Below, in pieces: positions 1 through 6,165 of a DNA stretch of 22,547 bases. The position numbers and the translations under genes were made by a program. This stretch comes from Legionellales bacterium (GTDB lineage: Bacteria > Pseudomonadota > Gammaproteobacteria > Berkiellales > Berkiellaceae): positions 1-22,547 of the forward strand of contig JAHFQF010000009.1 of assembly GCA_023266435.1 (NCBI GenBank), read 5' to 3'. The stretch's first letter is position 1, and each line of letters starts with the position of its first letter. The notes below the pieces were generated by a model, which saw nothing but the letters and a program-made list of their open reading frames with translations, was not told where the DNA came from and made no database searches.

Positions 1-1
1 T

Positions 2-652
2 TTTAATGTTTCTAAAGATGGATTATCTCAATATGAAGAAGCTCATATAAGAATTCAAAGATTTGGGATGCTTATTGCCAACAAAGACAGGTTTATTGAA
101 ATTCTTGAATCAAAAGATAAGAGCAGATATTTTGAATTATGCCAAATCACTGGTCTGGCATATCATCCCGATAAAAATTCTCCTGGCGTTGAAAAAGCTT
201 ATATTGAATTTGTAGAATATTTTTTAAAAGAACATTTTCAACATGCAAAAAAACAGGGAAAAGAAGCCTTAATTGATTTTTTTAAAAAGGCATTTGATGG
301 TGTATGCTTTGAAGATAGGGCTAGAAACCTTGAAGAATACGCTATAAAACATCCTCTGCCTGGCGCCGATACCCAGGAGATTCATGAGGTTGCTGATTGG
401 AGTACGCAGAATCCGGTTGAAGACGCTTTTATGGCGGAGGTTACCATGTTAGCTTTAAAGAAAGGCGAAGCTCCCACTCCAAGTGAATTTTACGACTGTT
501 TACAAAAAAAAGGAATTTTCGATATGGAGTTTAAGACGGCAGGGGGGGGCATAGCTAAACCATCGAAAGACACCTATGATCGATGGGCAGCGCAACAAAT
601 AGACCTCTGCATACTTAATGAAGAAAGCGATCTCAGGCCAAATCTACGATGA
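2..652 (+). CDS. Hypothetical protein, 5' end outside window
   Basis: The frame is open from base 2 through the first internal ATG (position 68), and no ribosome binding site precedes that ATG. I therefore read this as the C-terminal 216 residues of a longer protein. I do not recognise the family. The visible part is charged and probably mostly helical. An AYHPDKN sequence lies between two predicted helices and resembles the HPD loop of J-domains, but the flanking residues are not a convincing DnaJ match. The last third, after about base 355, is less AT-rich than the first part, so the protein may be chimeric. A G8 run at 542-549 encodes part of a Gly-Gly-Gly stretch. Its stop overlaps the next start as ATGA, so the two genes are probably translationally coupled. 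The downstream gene looks phage-derived, so this may belong to the same prophage remnant or be cargo beside it. Confidence 0.6.
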   Translation, partial: FNVSKDGLSQYEEAHIRIQRFGMLIANKDRFIEILESKDKSRYFELCQITGLAYHPDKNSPGVEKAYIEFVEYFLKEHFQHAKKQGKEALIDFFKKAFDGVCFEDRARNLEEYAIKHPLPGADTQEIHEVADWSTQNPVEDAFMAEVTMLALKKGEAPTPSEFYDCLQKKGIFDMEFKTAGGGIAKPSKDTYDRWAAQQIDLCILNEESDLRPNLR

Positions 653-868
653 GCTTATTTAATGGGAATTTCTCAGTCGATGAGTTTTTCACTATCACTG
701 AGTTCTCCACTATTATCACAATAAATAACCAGAAAATTCCTGGGATCTTCAATAATCAATATGTTGAATATACCGATATCTCAGGCAATCATCCCACCTT
801 TCTCTGTCCCAGTGAACGCATTAGCAATATCGAATTAGGCGATGAAATTGCAATTAATCACAAATATA

Positions 869-888
869 CCCGTAACAGATCATTTTTC
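869..888 (+). repeat. IS630 left terminal inverted repeat
   Basis: The sequence CCCGTAACAGATCATTTTTC is the exact reverse complement of 1962-1981. A TA dinucleotide at 867-868 precedes it and matches the one after the right end. Confidence 0.93.
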
Positions 889-892
889 GGTG

Positions 893-1822
893 TTATCCTA
901 AACTCAATGCTTCCAATCCATCACCAATAATTGATGAGATTTGGTCAATATATTTTTTTTGATTTCCAAAAAAATCCAAACAAGCCTTTTTAAAAGAATC
1001 AAATTTTTCGTAATATTTATTGTAAATTACATTTTTTTTGAAAACCTTCCACAAACGCTCTATCAAATTTAATTCAGGAGAATACGCTGGCAAATAAACA
1101 AGATTTATTTTATTTTTCGATGCAAAATCTCTCACTTTTTTAGAATAGTGATATCTTGCATTATCTAAAATAATATGTATTTTTTTGACTTTGGGATAAA
1201 GTAATAGTAGTTGAACGAAAAGTGCAATCGTAGATTCCTGATCAATAGTACTTTCGCTAGCAACAATTGTTGTTTCAAATGTCTCAGCATTCATGGCGCC
1301 ATGAATATTAAATCGAGAGCGACCAGTATTACTTTTTAATTCACATTCTTCGCCCTTGCGAATCCAACCATGCCAGGGAAGACTATTGTGTTGTGGATGA
1401 ACGCCATCTACAAAAAATATAATTTCATCTTCAGATTTTTTTTCTATAAAATCTAAATAAAGTTCTAAAAATTCGTCTTGTGCCTGCTTATCAGCATTGG
1501 CTGGCACCAATTTTGGTTTTTTATATGTGAAACCAAGTTGATGAAGAAGATTAGTCATGCCGCTCTGGGAGTACTTTACATCAAAGGTTTTGCTAACAAA
1601 CTCACGTACTGACAGCGTTGTCAGATGCAGATTTTGAACAAGCTCTTCAGAAAGCATCTGAGTTTGCACTTCATTTAATAATGGCTTACTACCTTGATGT
1701 AAAGTTTTCAGCAGATTTAAAAATCCACCTTCTTTGTATTTTTTAATGTAATTACTAAGGGTATCTTCGTCCAATAAAAGAGCTTCTGCAACTTGCCGCA
1801 CACTCCAGCCAGTACCTAGCAA
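893..1822 (-). CDS. IS630-family DDE transposase
   Basis: This enzyme cuts and joins the IS ends. Counting from the TTG at 1822, the DDE triad is D139 (FFVDGVHPQHN), D220 (IILDNARYHYS) and E255 (LNLIERLWKVFKK), giving the DD34E spacing usual for IS630. An N-terminal helix-turn-helix is visible (WSVRQVAEALLLDEDTLSNY). Homology shows that the reading frame should begin further upstream. In-frame codons from 1912 encode LSPEEIKKLRHVHRLEKRK and then AYRINAVILL, which is typical of the family, yet no ATG, GTG or TTG exists there. The annotated TTG is therefore the only canonical start, and it would trim about 30 conserved residues. Either a rare start (ATC at 1924-1922, or an ATT) is used, or this copy has lost its start. 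The catalytic region itself looks intact. Confidence 0.9.
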   Translation of the reverse strand: MLGTGWSVRQVAEALLLDEDTLSNYIKKYKEGGFLNLLKTLHQGSKPLLNEVQTQMLSEELVQNLHLTTLSVREFVSKTFDVKYSQSGMTNLLHQLGFTYKKPKLVPANADKQAQDEFLELYLDFIEKKSEDEIIFFVDGVHPQHNSLPWHGWIRKGEECELKSNTGRSRFNIHGAMNAETFETTIVASESTIDQESTIALFVQLLLLYPKVKKIHIILDNARYHYSKKVRDFASKNKINLVYLPAYSPELNLIERLWKVFKKNVIYNKYYEKFDSFKKACLDFFGNQKKYIDQISSIIGDGLEALSLG

Positions 1823-1930
1823 TATAACAGCATTAATGCGATAGGCTTTGTTTTTACGTTTTTCCAGCCTATGTACATGACGCAGCTTTTTAATTTCTTC
1901 AGGCGATAGTTTAAAATTTTTGATTGCAAG

Positions 1931-1939
1931 ATTATAGCA
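1931..1939 (-). promoter_or_regulatory. Extended -10 promoter of the transposase
   Basis: On the minus strand the sequence is TGCTATAAT: a perfect TATAAT with an upstream TG (extended -10). No good -35 is seen at 16-19 bp. Transcription would start near 1924, almost on the in-frame ATC codon, so the transposase message may have little or no leader. Confidence 0.5.
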
Positions 1940-1961
1940 AAAAATAAGCTGCAGTTACACA

Positions 1962-1981
1962 GAAAAATGATCTGTTACGGG
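1962..1981 (-). repeat. IS630 right terminal inverted repeat
   Basis: This is the exact reverse complement of 869-888. It is followed by the TA duplication at 1982-1983. Confidence 0.93.
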
Positions 1982-2149
1982 TATATACCCAAGATACTTC
2001 AAAATGCGTAGTTTATAGCAAAGCGAATTTAACCAGATGCAGTTTTCCGAACCAAGGAATAGTCGATACTATTGCGAGGTGAGGAAGGCTGCAGAGGGTT
2101 AAATTCGCTTTGCTATAAACTACGCATTTTGAAGTATCTTGGGTATATA
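1982..2149. repeat. 168-bp palindromic MITE-like element
   Basis: The outer 53 bases (1982-2034, beginning TATATACCCAAGATACTTC) are an exact reverse complement of 2097-2149. The centre holds AATAGT-CGAT-ACTATT (2058-2073), whose midpoint coincides exactly with that of the outer arms. The intervening 23-base segments pair at about 13 positions. The whole element is thus one long hairpin with no coding capacity. TA-rich ends and the TA target suggest mobilisation by an IS630/mariner-type transposase. Its length and form resemble the palindromic YPAL and Correia-type elements of other bacteria, but I do not claim it belongs to those families. It interrupts the gpFII-like gene, and the IS630 element then inserted at its left edge. 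Within the TA run the exact ends are uncertain by about 2 bp. Confidence 0.88.
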
Positions 2150-2204
2150 TCACTTTAGACTGGGAGATGGCGCAGGCTTGGCCAGAAGGGACTCAGTGAC
2201 TTGA
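2150..2204 (+). pseudogene. 3' remnant of the interrupted gpFII-like gene
   Basis: Read with the TA of 865-866 as the first two bases of a tyrosine codon, this segment encodes HFRLGDGAGLARRDSVT and then TGA (2202-2204). It is the only continuation that both keeps frame and supplies the D-G-x-G motif expected in the protein's C terminus. It has no start of its own. Confidence 0.6.
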
Positions 2205-2897
2205 TTTCAATTTCAGCTGTCCTCCTAACAAATTAGCAGGCACAGCCTGTGCCATATTTTTAGGCAGTGGTAAGTTTAAATGCATCATTAACTCAATAAA
2301 GGCTGCTTTGTCTTTATTTGCAAAGCGTGGATTATATTGTTTTTCCTCACCGACAGTGGACACTGTATGCCCTCGATAATCATGCCCAGGATAAATCAAA
2401 GTACTGCTGGGTAGACTAAATAATTTTTGATTCACAGACTCAAACAATACACCCGGGTCGCCCCCTTGAAAATCAGTACGACCACACCCACGAATAAATA
2501 AAGCATCTCCAGTCAGCACTTGTGTATGATTAATCAAATAGGCCATATGACTTTCTGTGTGACCAGGCGTGGCCATGGCTTTCAAATAAATACTTCCTAA
2601 CTCCAACACTTCATTGTCCTGAAGTTCTCGATCTATGTTTTGTACACCACTGCCTATGGGAACCAATCCCAAACAGTTTGTTTCATTGCGCAATACTCCA
2701 GCACCAGTCACATGATCGGCATGGATGTGTGTTTCTATGCAGTATTTTAAAGTTAAACCTAGCTCAAACAACAATTTGAGATCTCTTTCTACTTGCTCCA
2801 AAACGGGATCAATCAAAATAGCGGTTTGTGTTGCTCTATCTGCCAATAAATAAGTGTATGTTGAGCTTTCTGCGTCAAATAATTGTCTGAATAACAT
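2193..2897 (-). CDS. ETHE1-type persulfide dioxygenase (metallo-beta-lactamase fold)
   Basis: The 234-residue product probably oxidises glutathione persulfide to sulfite in the cytoplasm using mononuclear iron. The start is the ATG at 2897, 4 bases after a GAGAGGT ribosome binding site, giving the family-typical MLFRQLFD N terminus; an in-frame codon at 2915 lies upstream of that site and is unlikely. The metal motif THIHADH gives H57, H59, D61 and H62, with H113 (TPGHT), D131 (TGDALFIRG) and H172 (YPGHDY). RGCGRTDFQGGD (about 136-147) is the signature separating ETHE1-like enzymes from glyoxalase II. No rhodanese domain is fused. The gene is divergent from a phosphotransferase gene, 55 bp between starts. 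Glyoxalase II is the main alternative but lacks that signature. Confidence 0.9.
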   Translation of the reverse strand: MLFRQLFDAESSTYTYLLADRATQTAILIDPVLEQVERDLKLLFELGLTLKYCIETHIHADHVTGAGVLRNETNCLGLVPIGSGVQNIDRELQDNEVLELGSIYLKAMATPGHTESHMAYLINHTQVLTGDALFIRGCGRTDFQGGDPGVLFESVNQKLFSLPSSTLIYPGHDYRGHTVSTVGEEKQYNPRFANKDKAAFIELMMHLNLPLPKNMAQAVPANLLGGQLKLKSSH

Positions 2898-2952
2898 CTT
2901 TACCTCTCCGTGCACTATACTTAAAAAAACAACCCATTGTATTTATCTGCGC

Positions 2953-3927
2953 ATGAAACAAACTAACATAAATCCATACCAAATAGACATTTTATGGGAG
3001 CGCATGCATCCTCTCCCTACTTTTTCTTTGGAGGAAATACACGCCTTATTCGCCCCCGCTTTTGGACCGGGGCTAGCCATTCAGTCTGTAGAGGCCATCC
3101 ATCAAAACAGCATTTCTAATTTTAATTATTGTGTCAGTTTAGAAAGCATGTCACATCCTGTGTTGCTTAGATTTTATAGCCATCAACAAAGCTGCGCACT
3201 AGAATCCGCTTTGCTGCATCTGCTTAAAAACGATTTTACAGTACCCCAGGTTTATTATTTCGGTCAACATGGCGCATCAACTTATGCACTTTTGTCGTGG
3301 GTAGAAGGTACTGCGCTCCCTCAAGTCTTGCCTTCGTTATCTGAGACAGAACTCACATTGATTGGCAAAGAGATAGGACTCTTTTTAAGCAAACTGCATC
3401 AAAAGCAAGACGCTCACATTGAAACTCTGCTTGAAACACACACTCCACCTCAACATCATTTTGAAGACTTCATGAGTTATTTGGAGATTGAGCCTGCGGG
3501 TTCAAATCTCGCGCCTACGCTATTAAAGCAGTTACGCCAATGCATGATGCGTTATCAGACAGTATTGACTGCTCTGGATAATGATCAGGTATTGATACAC
3601 GGTGATTTTAAAATTCAAAATATTCTCTGTCAGCCAACACAGCCCCATCAAGTAGCTGCTGTGCTAGATTGGGAGTCTAGCCGTTTAGGCTCACACTATA
3701 CGGATTTGGGACATTTGTTTCGCGGTCCCTTGCCAAAGGCATTTTCAGAGAGTTTTCTTTTTCATTACCAGACTAACTTTCAGCCATTACCTACAGATTG
3801 GTTAGTACGTGCAAAATTGTGTGATCTGCTGTCCCTAATGAGTTATTTGAATACACACATTCCTATGCCAAACACTTTTAAGGGCGTTCAACAGTTGATC
3901 AAAGAAACGCTTGCTTATTTAAAGTAG
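2953..3927 (+). CDS. APH/choline-kinase-fold phosphotransferase
   Basis: The predicted kinase-fold enzyme phosphorylates a small hydroxylated substrate that I cannot name. From the ATG at 2953 it is 324 residues. The catalytic loop HGDFKIQNIL (H216, D218, N223) and the metal-binding LDWE (D239) are both intact. A small N-lobe precedes them, with LLRFY as the likely ATP-binding lysine/arginine strand. The start is uncertain. The frame is open back to 2854, but that would overlap the divergent dioxygenase gene. An ATG at 3004 has GGGAG just upstream and begins closer to the first conserved segment. No resistance-type subfamily motif stands out, so a housekeeping role (choline, thiamine, homoserine or sugar kinase) is as likely as aminoglycoside modification. 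It probably shares the short divergent promoter region with the dioxygenase. Confidence 0.82.
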   Translation: MKQTNINPYQIDILWERMHPLPTFSLEEIHALFAPAFGPGLAIQSVEAIHQNSISNFNYCVSLESMSHPVLLRFYSHQQSCALESALLHLLKNDFTVPQVYYFGQHGASTYALLSWVEGTALPQVLPSLSETELTLIGKEIGLFLSKLHQKQDAHIETLLETHTPPQHHFEDFMSYLEIEPAGSNLAPTLLKQLRQCMMRYQTVLTALDNDQVLIHGDFKIQNILCQPTQPHQVAAVLDWESSRLGSHYTDLGHLFRGPLPKAFSESFLFHYQTNFQPLPTDWLVRAKLCDLLSLMSYLNTHIPMPNTFKGVQQLIKETLAYLK

Positions 3928-4027
3928 TGCTGTTCTAAAGTTCACATACCAGAAATAACTCTTATCTCTCCATACTCATACAAAAGAAAACATGCTAGCA
4001 TAAGGTTTTTGTGGCATCAAACCATAC

Positions 4028-5122
4028 ATGATAGTGATTAAAAAAAATAATCTCGAGCGCGCTTTGCTTATCTTATTGTTTGGAATCATTCTTGCGGCAA
4101 TCCTCTCATTAAGATTTTTTGATAAAGGCTGCCTACCTGATCATGACTGTCAAACATACATTGCGATGGCACACTCCATTGCATCTGCTGGCCTCATCCC
4201 ACATCACGCTGTACGAATTCTCCCCCCTTTACTCGCCCATGGATTACATGATTTAGGGCTCTCGTTGCATGATGGTTTTCTGTTGATTGTCACCTGTAGT
4301 TTATTGGCTACTTTTTATTTGGTATATCGACTTTGTCTACAAGTCTGTCGCGAACCCATATTAGCCTTTATTGCCTCTTTAACGTTATTTGTCTGGCATT
4401 GGGGCATGCTCATTCCATTAAAAACACCTTACCAAGCCTGTGATGCCATGGTGTATTTGTTTATTATGGCAACCGTGTACTGCATGAGGGGCAAGCATCT
4501 CTGGCCACTCTTTTTCATCAGCTTGTTGGGTATTTTGACGCGGCAAAGTTGTTTTGTCCTTGCCTTTTTTGCTACCTTACAGTTGTTTGTGACGACACGT
4601 CGTCCACTTGTACTCATGCATCTCGTTTTAATAGTGTTTACTTATGGTGTATTAACGCATCTCTACCAATCCGAACAGGCGTTAGCAGCGTCAGTTATGC
4701 CCTCTGCACAATATGTTTCTTTGGCATTTTGGCATTATGTTCTCAAAGACTCACACGTTATTTTTCTTTTGCTACCTTTTATTCCCTGGTTAATCGTGGG
4801 CTGGAAGAATCTGCGACATAGCTTCCAAAAAAGCTGGTATTTGTTGTGCTATGGATTGGTGGTCAGTCTACAACCGCTGGCTGCCTATGAAATGGTGGGC
4901 TATCATAATTTTGTGCGCCTTGCCCTACAAGGACTTTGGGGTATTGCACTCGTCCTCCTACTACATACCATTGCTCAACCTATCACGGCCCGTCAAAAGA
5001 TGGCATTGCTCATTTATATGGTACTGCTGACGATATTGTGGGGAGATCTGTGGCGCTTGGGCGCTACGACATTGATTTCAGCTTGGTTATTCCTGCCTAC
5101 TATTCAGAGACGCCTGGCCTAA
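4028..5122 (+). CDS. Polytopic membrane protein, possible GT-C glycosyltransferase
   Basis: The 364-residue product has about ten hydrophobic segments: residues near 11-28, 81-102, 109-131, 139-154, 158-190, 193-213, 236-258, 269-287, 295-316 and 323-358. The loop after the first segment contains LPDHDCQTYIAMA, an acidic pair followed by a tyrosine. GT-C polyprenyl-phosphate-sugar transferases usually place their catalytic aspartate in this position. I see no more specific signature. It lies just upstream of three nucleotide-sugar genes, so a role in adding sugars to a lipid-linked glycan in the periplasm is a reasonable inference. An O-antigen-polymerase-like role is an alternative. The ribosome binding site is weak. 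The ATG at 4028 fits, with a basic start before the first helix. Confidence 0.6.
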   Translation: MIVIKKNNLERALLILLFGIILAAILSLRFFDKGCLPDHDCQTYIAMAHSIASAGLIPHHAVRILPPLLAHGLHDLGLSLHDGFLLIVTCSLLATFYLVYRLCLQVCREPILAFIASLTLFVWHWGMLIPLKTPYQACDAMVYLFIMATVYCMRGKHLWPLFFISLLGILTRQSCFVLAFFATLQLFVTTRRPLVLMHLVLIVFTYGVLTHLYQSEQALAASVMPSAQYVSLAFWHYVLKDSHVIFLLLPFIPWLIVGWKNLRHSFQKSWYLLCYGLVVSLQPLAAYEMVGYHNFVRLALQGLWGIALVLLLHTIAQPITARQKMALLIYMVLLTILWGDLWRLGATTLISAWLFLPTIQRRLA

Positions 5123-5145
5123 AAGAGGCTGGCCGTAGCGCACTT

Positions 5146-5175
5146 TTGTTTACTACTTTACACCTATGGTAGTAT
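5146..5175 (+). promoter_or_regulatory. Candidate promoter and inverted repeat before uxs
   Basis: TTGTTT (5146-5151) and TAGTAT (5170-5175) are separated by 18 bp. Inverted repeat arms TACTAC (5151-5156) and GTAGTA (5169-5174), 12 bp apart, overlap the same elements. This could be an operator or hairpin controlling the sugar-nucleotide genes. It is weak evidence on sequence alone. Confidence 0.3.
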
Positions 5176-5211
5176 ACCGGGATGTTGAGATTGGACAAAC
5201 CGTGATTTTTT

Positions 5212-6165
5212 ATGACGACACATCGGAAAGTATTAGTCTGTGGTGGGGCGGGTTTTATTGGTTCACATCTATGCCAGGCCTTACTCCAACAAGGCGCTAC
5301 TGTTTTTTGCTTAGATAACTTTATTACAGGTAGAAAACAAAATATCCTATCGCTTTTGGAGAGCTCGCAATTTTTCTTGATGCAACAAGATGTGTGTGAC
5401 TCCATCTCTTTAGAGGTCGATGAAATCTATCATCTGGCCTCCCCAGCCAGCCCAATTCATTATCAAGCGTACTCCATAGAAACGAACCTCGCGAACACAG
5501 CGGGTACGCTCAACTTGTTGCGCCTGGCGAAAAAAAATAATGCGCGTTTTCTGTTTGCTTCAACCAGCGAAATCTATGGCAACCCCTTACAACACCCTCA
5601 GTCAGAAGAATACCTTGGAAACGTCAACTGCTATGGTCCTCGCGCTTGCTATGACGAGAGCAAACGCTGCGGAGAAAGCTTGGTGTATGATTTTCAACAT
5701 CGCTTTGGTGTGAATACTGCCATCGTCCGTATTTTTAATACGTATGGTCCCCATATGGCCATGGATGACGGGCGTGTGATTTCTAATTTTATTACACAAG
5801 CGCTACAAAATAAGCCCTTGTCTGTCTATGGAGAGGGCTTGCAAACACGGTCTCTGTGTTACGTTGCCGATCTTGTTAACGGCCTAATTAAACTCATGGC
5901 CGCCAATACGGTACATCCACCTGTTAATTTAGGTAATCCTTACGAATTGCCTGTCATCGAGATTGCCAAACGCATTTTAGCACTGACACACAGTGAGTCT
6001 TGCATCGAATATTATCCACTACCCAAAGATGACCCTTTGCAACGACGCCCTAATATTGCACGTGCACAGCAGTTATTAGGATGGGAACCTACCTACTCTC
6101 TAGAAGTAGGGCTGACAAAAACAATTACTTATTATCAAACCGAATTAGCAGAAGTGGAGGCCTAA
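5212..6165 (+). CDS. uxs: UDP-glucuronate decarboxylase (UDP-xylose synthase)
   Basis: The enzyme converts UDP-glucuronate to UDP-xylose with catalytic NAD+, by oxidation at C4, decarboxylation and reduction. The 317-residue protein is an extended short-chain dehydrogenase: GGAGFIG nucleotide-binding loop (11-17), LASPASPIHYQ (76-85), ASTSE with E120, and the YxxxK pair Y147/K151 inside GPRACYDESKR. QRRPNI and LGWEP near the C terminus match the usual substrate-binding end. These features separate it from dTDP-glucose dehydratases and UDP-galactose epimerases. Its substrate is made by the ugd product encoded nearby. Its TAA overlaps the gmd start (TAATG), so it heads the uxs-gmd-fcl unit. The site upstream of the ATG is a poor ribosome binding site, and no better in-frame start is evident. 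Confidence 0.9.
   Translation: MTTHRKVLVCGGAGFIGSHLCQALLQQGATVFCLDNFITGRKQNILSLLESSQFFLMQQDVCDSISLEVDEIYHLASPASPIHYQAYSIETNLANTAGTLNLLRLAKKNNARFLFASTSEIYGNPLQHPQSEEYLGNVNCYGPRACYDESKRCGESLVYDFQHRFGVNTAIVRIFNTYGPHMAMDDGRVISNFITQALQNKPLSVYGEGLQTRSLCYVADLVNGLIKLMAANTVHPPVNLGNPYELPVIEIAKRILALTHSESCIEYYPLPKDDPLQRRPNIARAQQLLGWEPTYSLEVGLTKTITYYQTELAEVEA

Larger units (their letters stand above)
869..1981 (-). mobile_element. IS630-family insertion sequence
   Basis: The element is 1113 bp, bounded by perfect 20-bp terminal inverted repeats (869-888 and 1962-1981, outer end CCCGTAACAG). Similarity continues a few bases further inward after one mismatch. TA dinucleotides flank both ends (867-868 and 1982-1983), as expected for IS630/Tc1-mariner insertions. 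It encodes one DDE transposase on the minus strand. The right flank is immediately the palindromic element, so this IS landed in that element's TA-rich edge, making it the later of two nested insertions. Confidence 0.93.
649..2204 (+). pseudogene. Phage head-tail joining (gpFII-like) gene interrupted by nested IS630 and MITE
   Basis: The 5' part is 649-866 and the 3' part is 2150-2204. The 5' part encodes a small beta-rich protein: a P-G-I-F segment near residue 32, an acidic and aromatic stretch, then a P-T-F segment and a GDEIAI segment. This order matches lambda gpFII-type head-tail connectors, which run G-V/I-F-D, then P-x-F, then G-D-x-x-x-I, then Y, then D-G-x-G-x-x-x-L. The frame is lost at codon 73 (TA|T). 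Beyond it, the residues RNRSFFGVILNSMLPIHHQ are encoded by insertion-sequence DNA and are not native. Deleting 867-2149 joins the tyrosine codon to 2150 and gives the ending HFRLGDGAGLARRDSVT, whose DGAGLAR fits the family's C-terminal motif. The restored protein has 90 residues; lambda gpFII has 117. The restored stop overlaps the 3' end of the convergent persulfide dioxygenase gene by 12 bases. The family call is by motif only; the split is directly visible. Confidence 0.62.

Noticed and set aside
867..930. C-terminal end of the frame that starts at 649 as a native protein end
   Set aside because: These residues are encoded by the IS terminal repeat and the DNA just inside it, so they are an insertion artefact.
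1982..2149. Palindrome as a rho-independent terminator or CRISPR repeat
   Set aside because: It lacks a U tract and is far too long for a terminator; there is one copy with no spacers, and it interrupts a gene.
2854..2952. N-terminal extension of the phosphotransferase to 2854
   Set aside because: It would overlap the divergent dioxygenase gene and its ribosome binding site, and the extra residues match nothing in the family.
2953..3927. Aminoglycoside resistance gene
   Set aside because: Only general kinase-fold motifs are present; nothing indicates a resistance subfamily.
3992..4001. 10-bp palindrome ATGCTAGCAT upstream of the GT-C-like gene
   Set aside because: Too short to be significant alone, and no -35/-10 pair is clearly associated with it.
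4429..4821. Overlapping frames on both strands inside the GT-C-like gene
   Set aside because: They lie within a membrane protein gene with coherent helices, and they lack ribosome binding sites and recognisable motifs.
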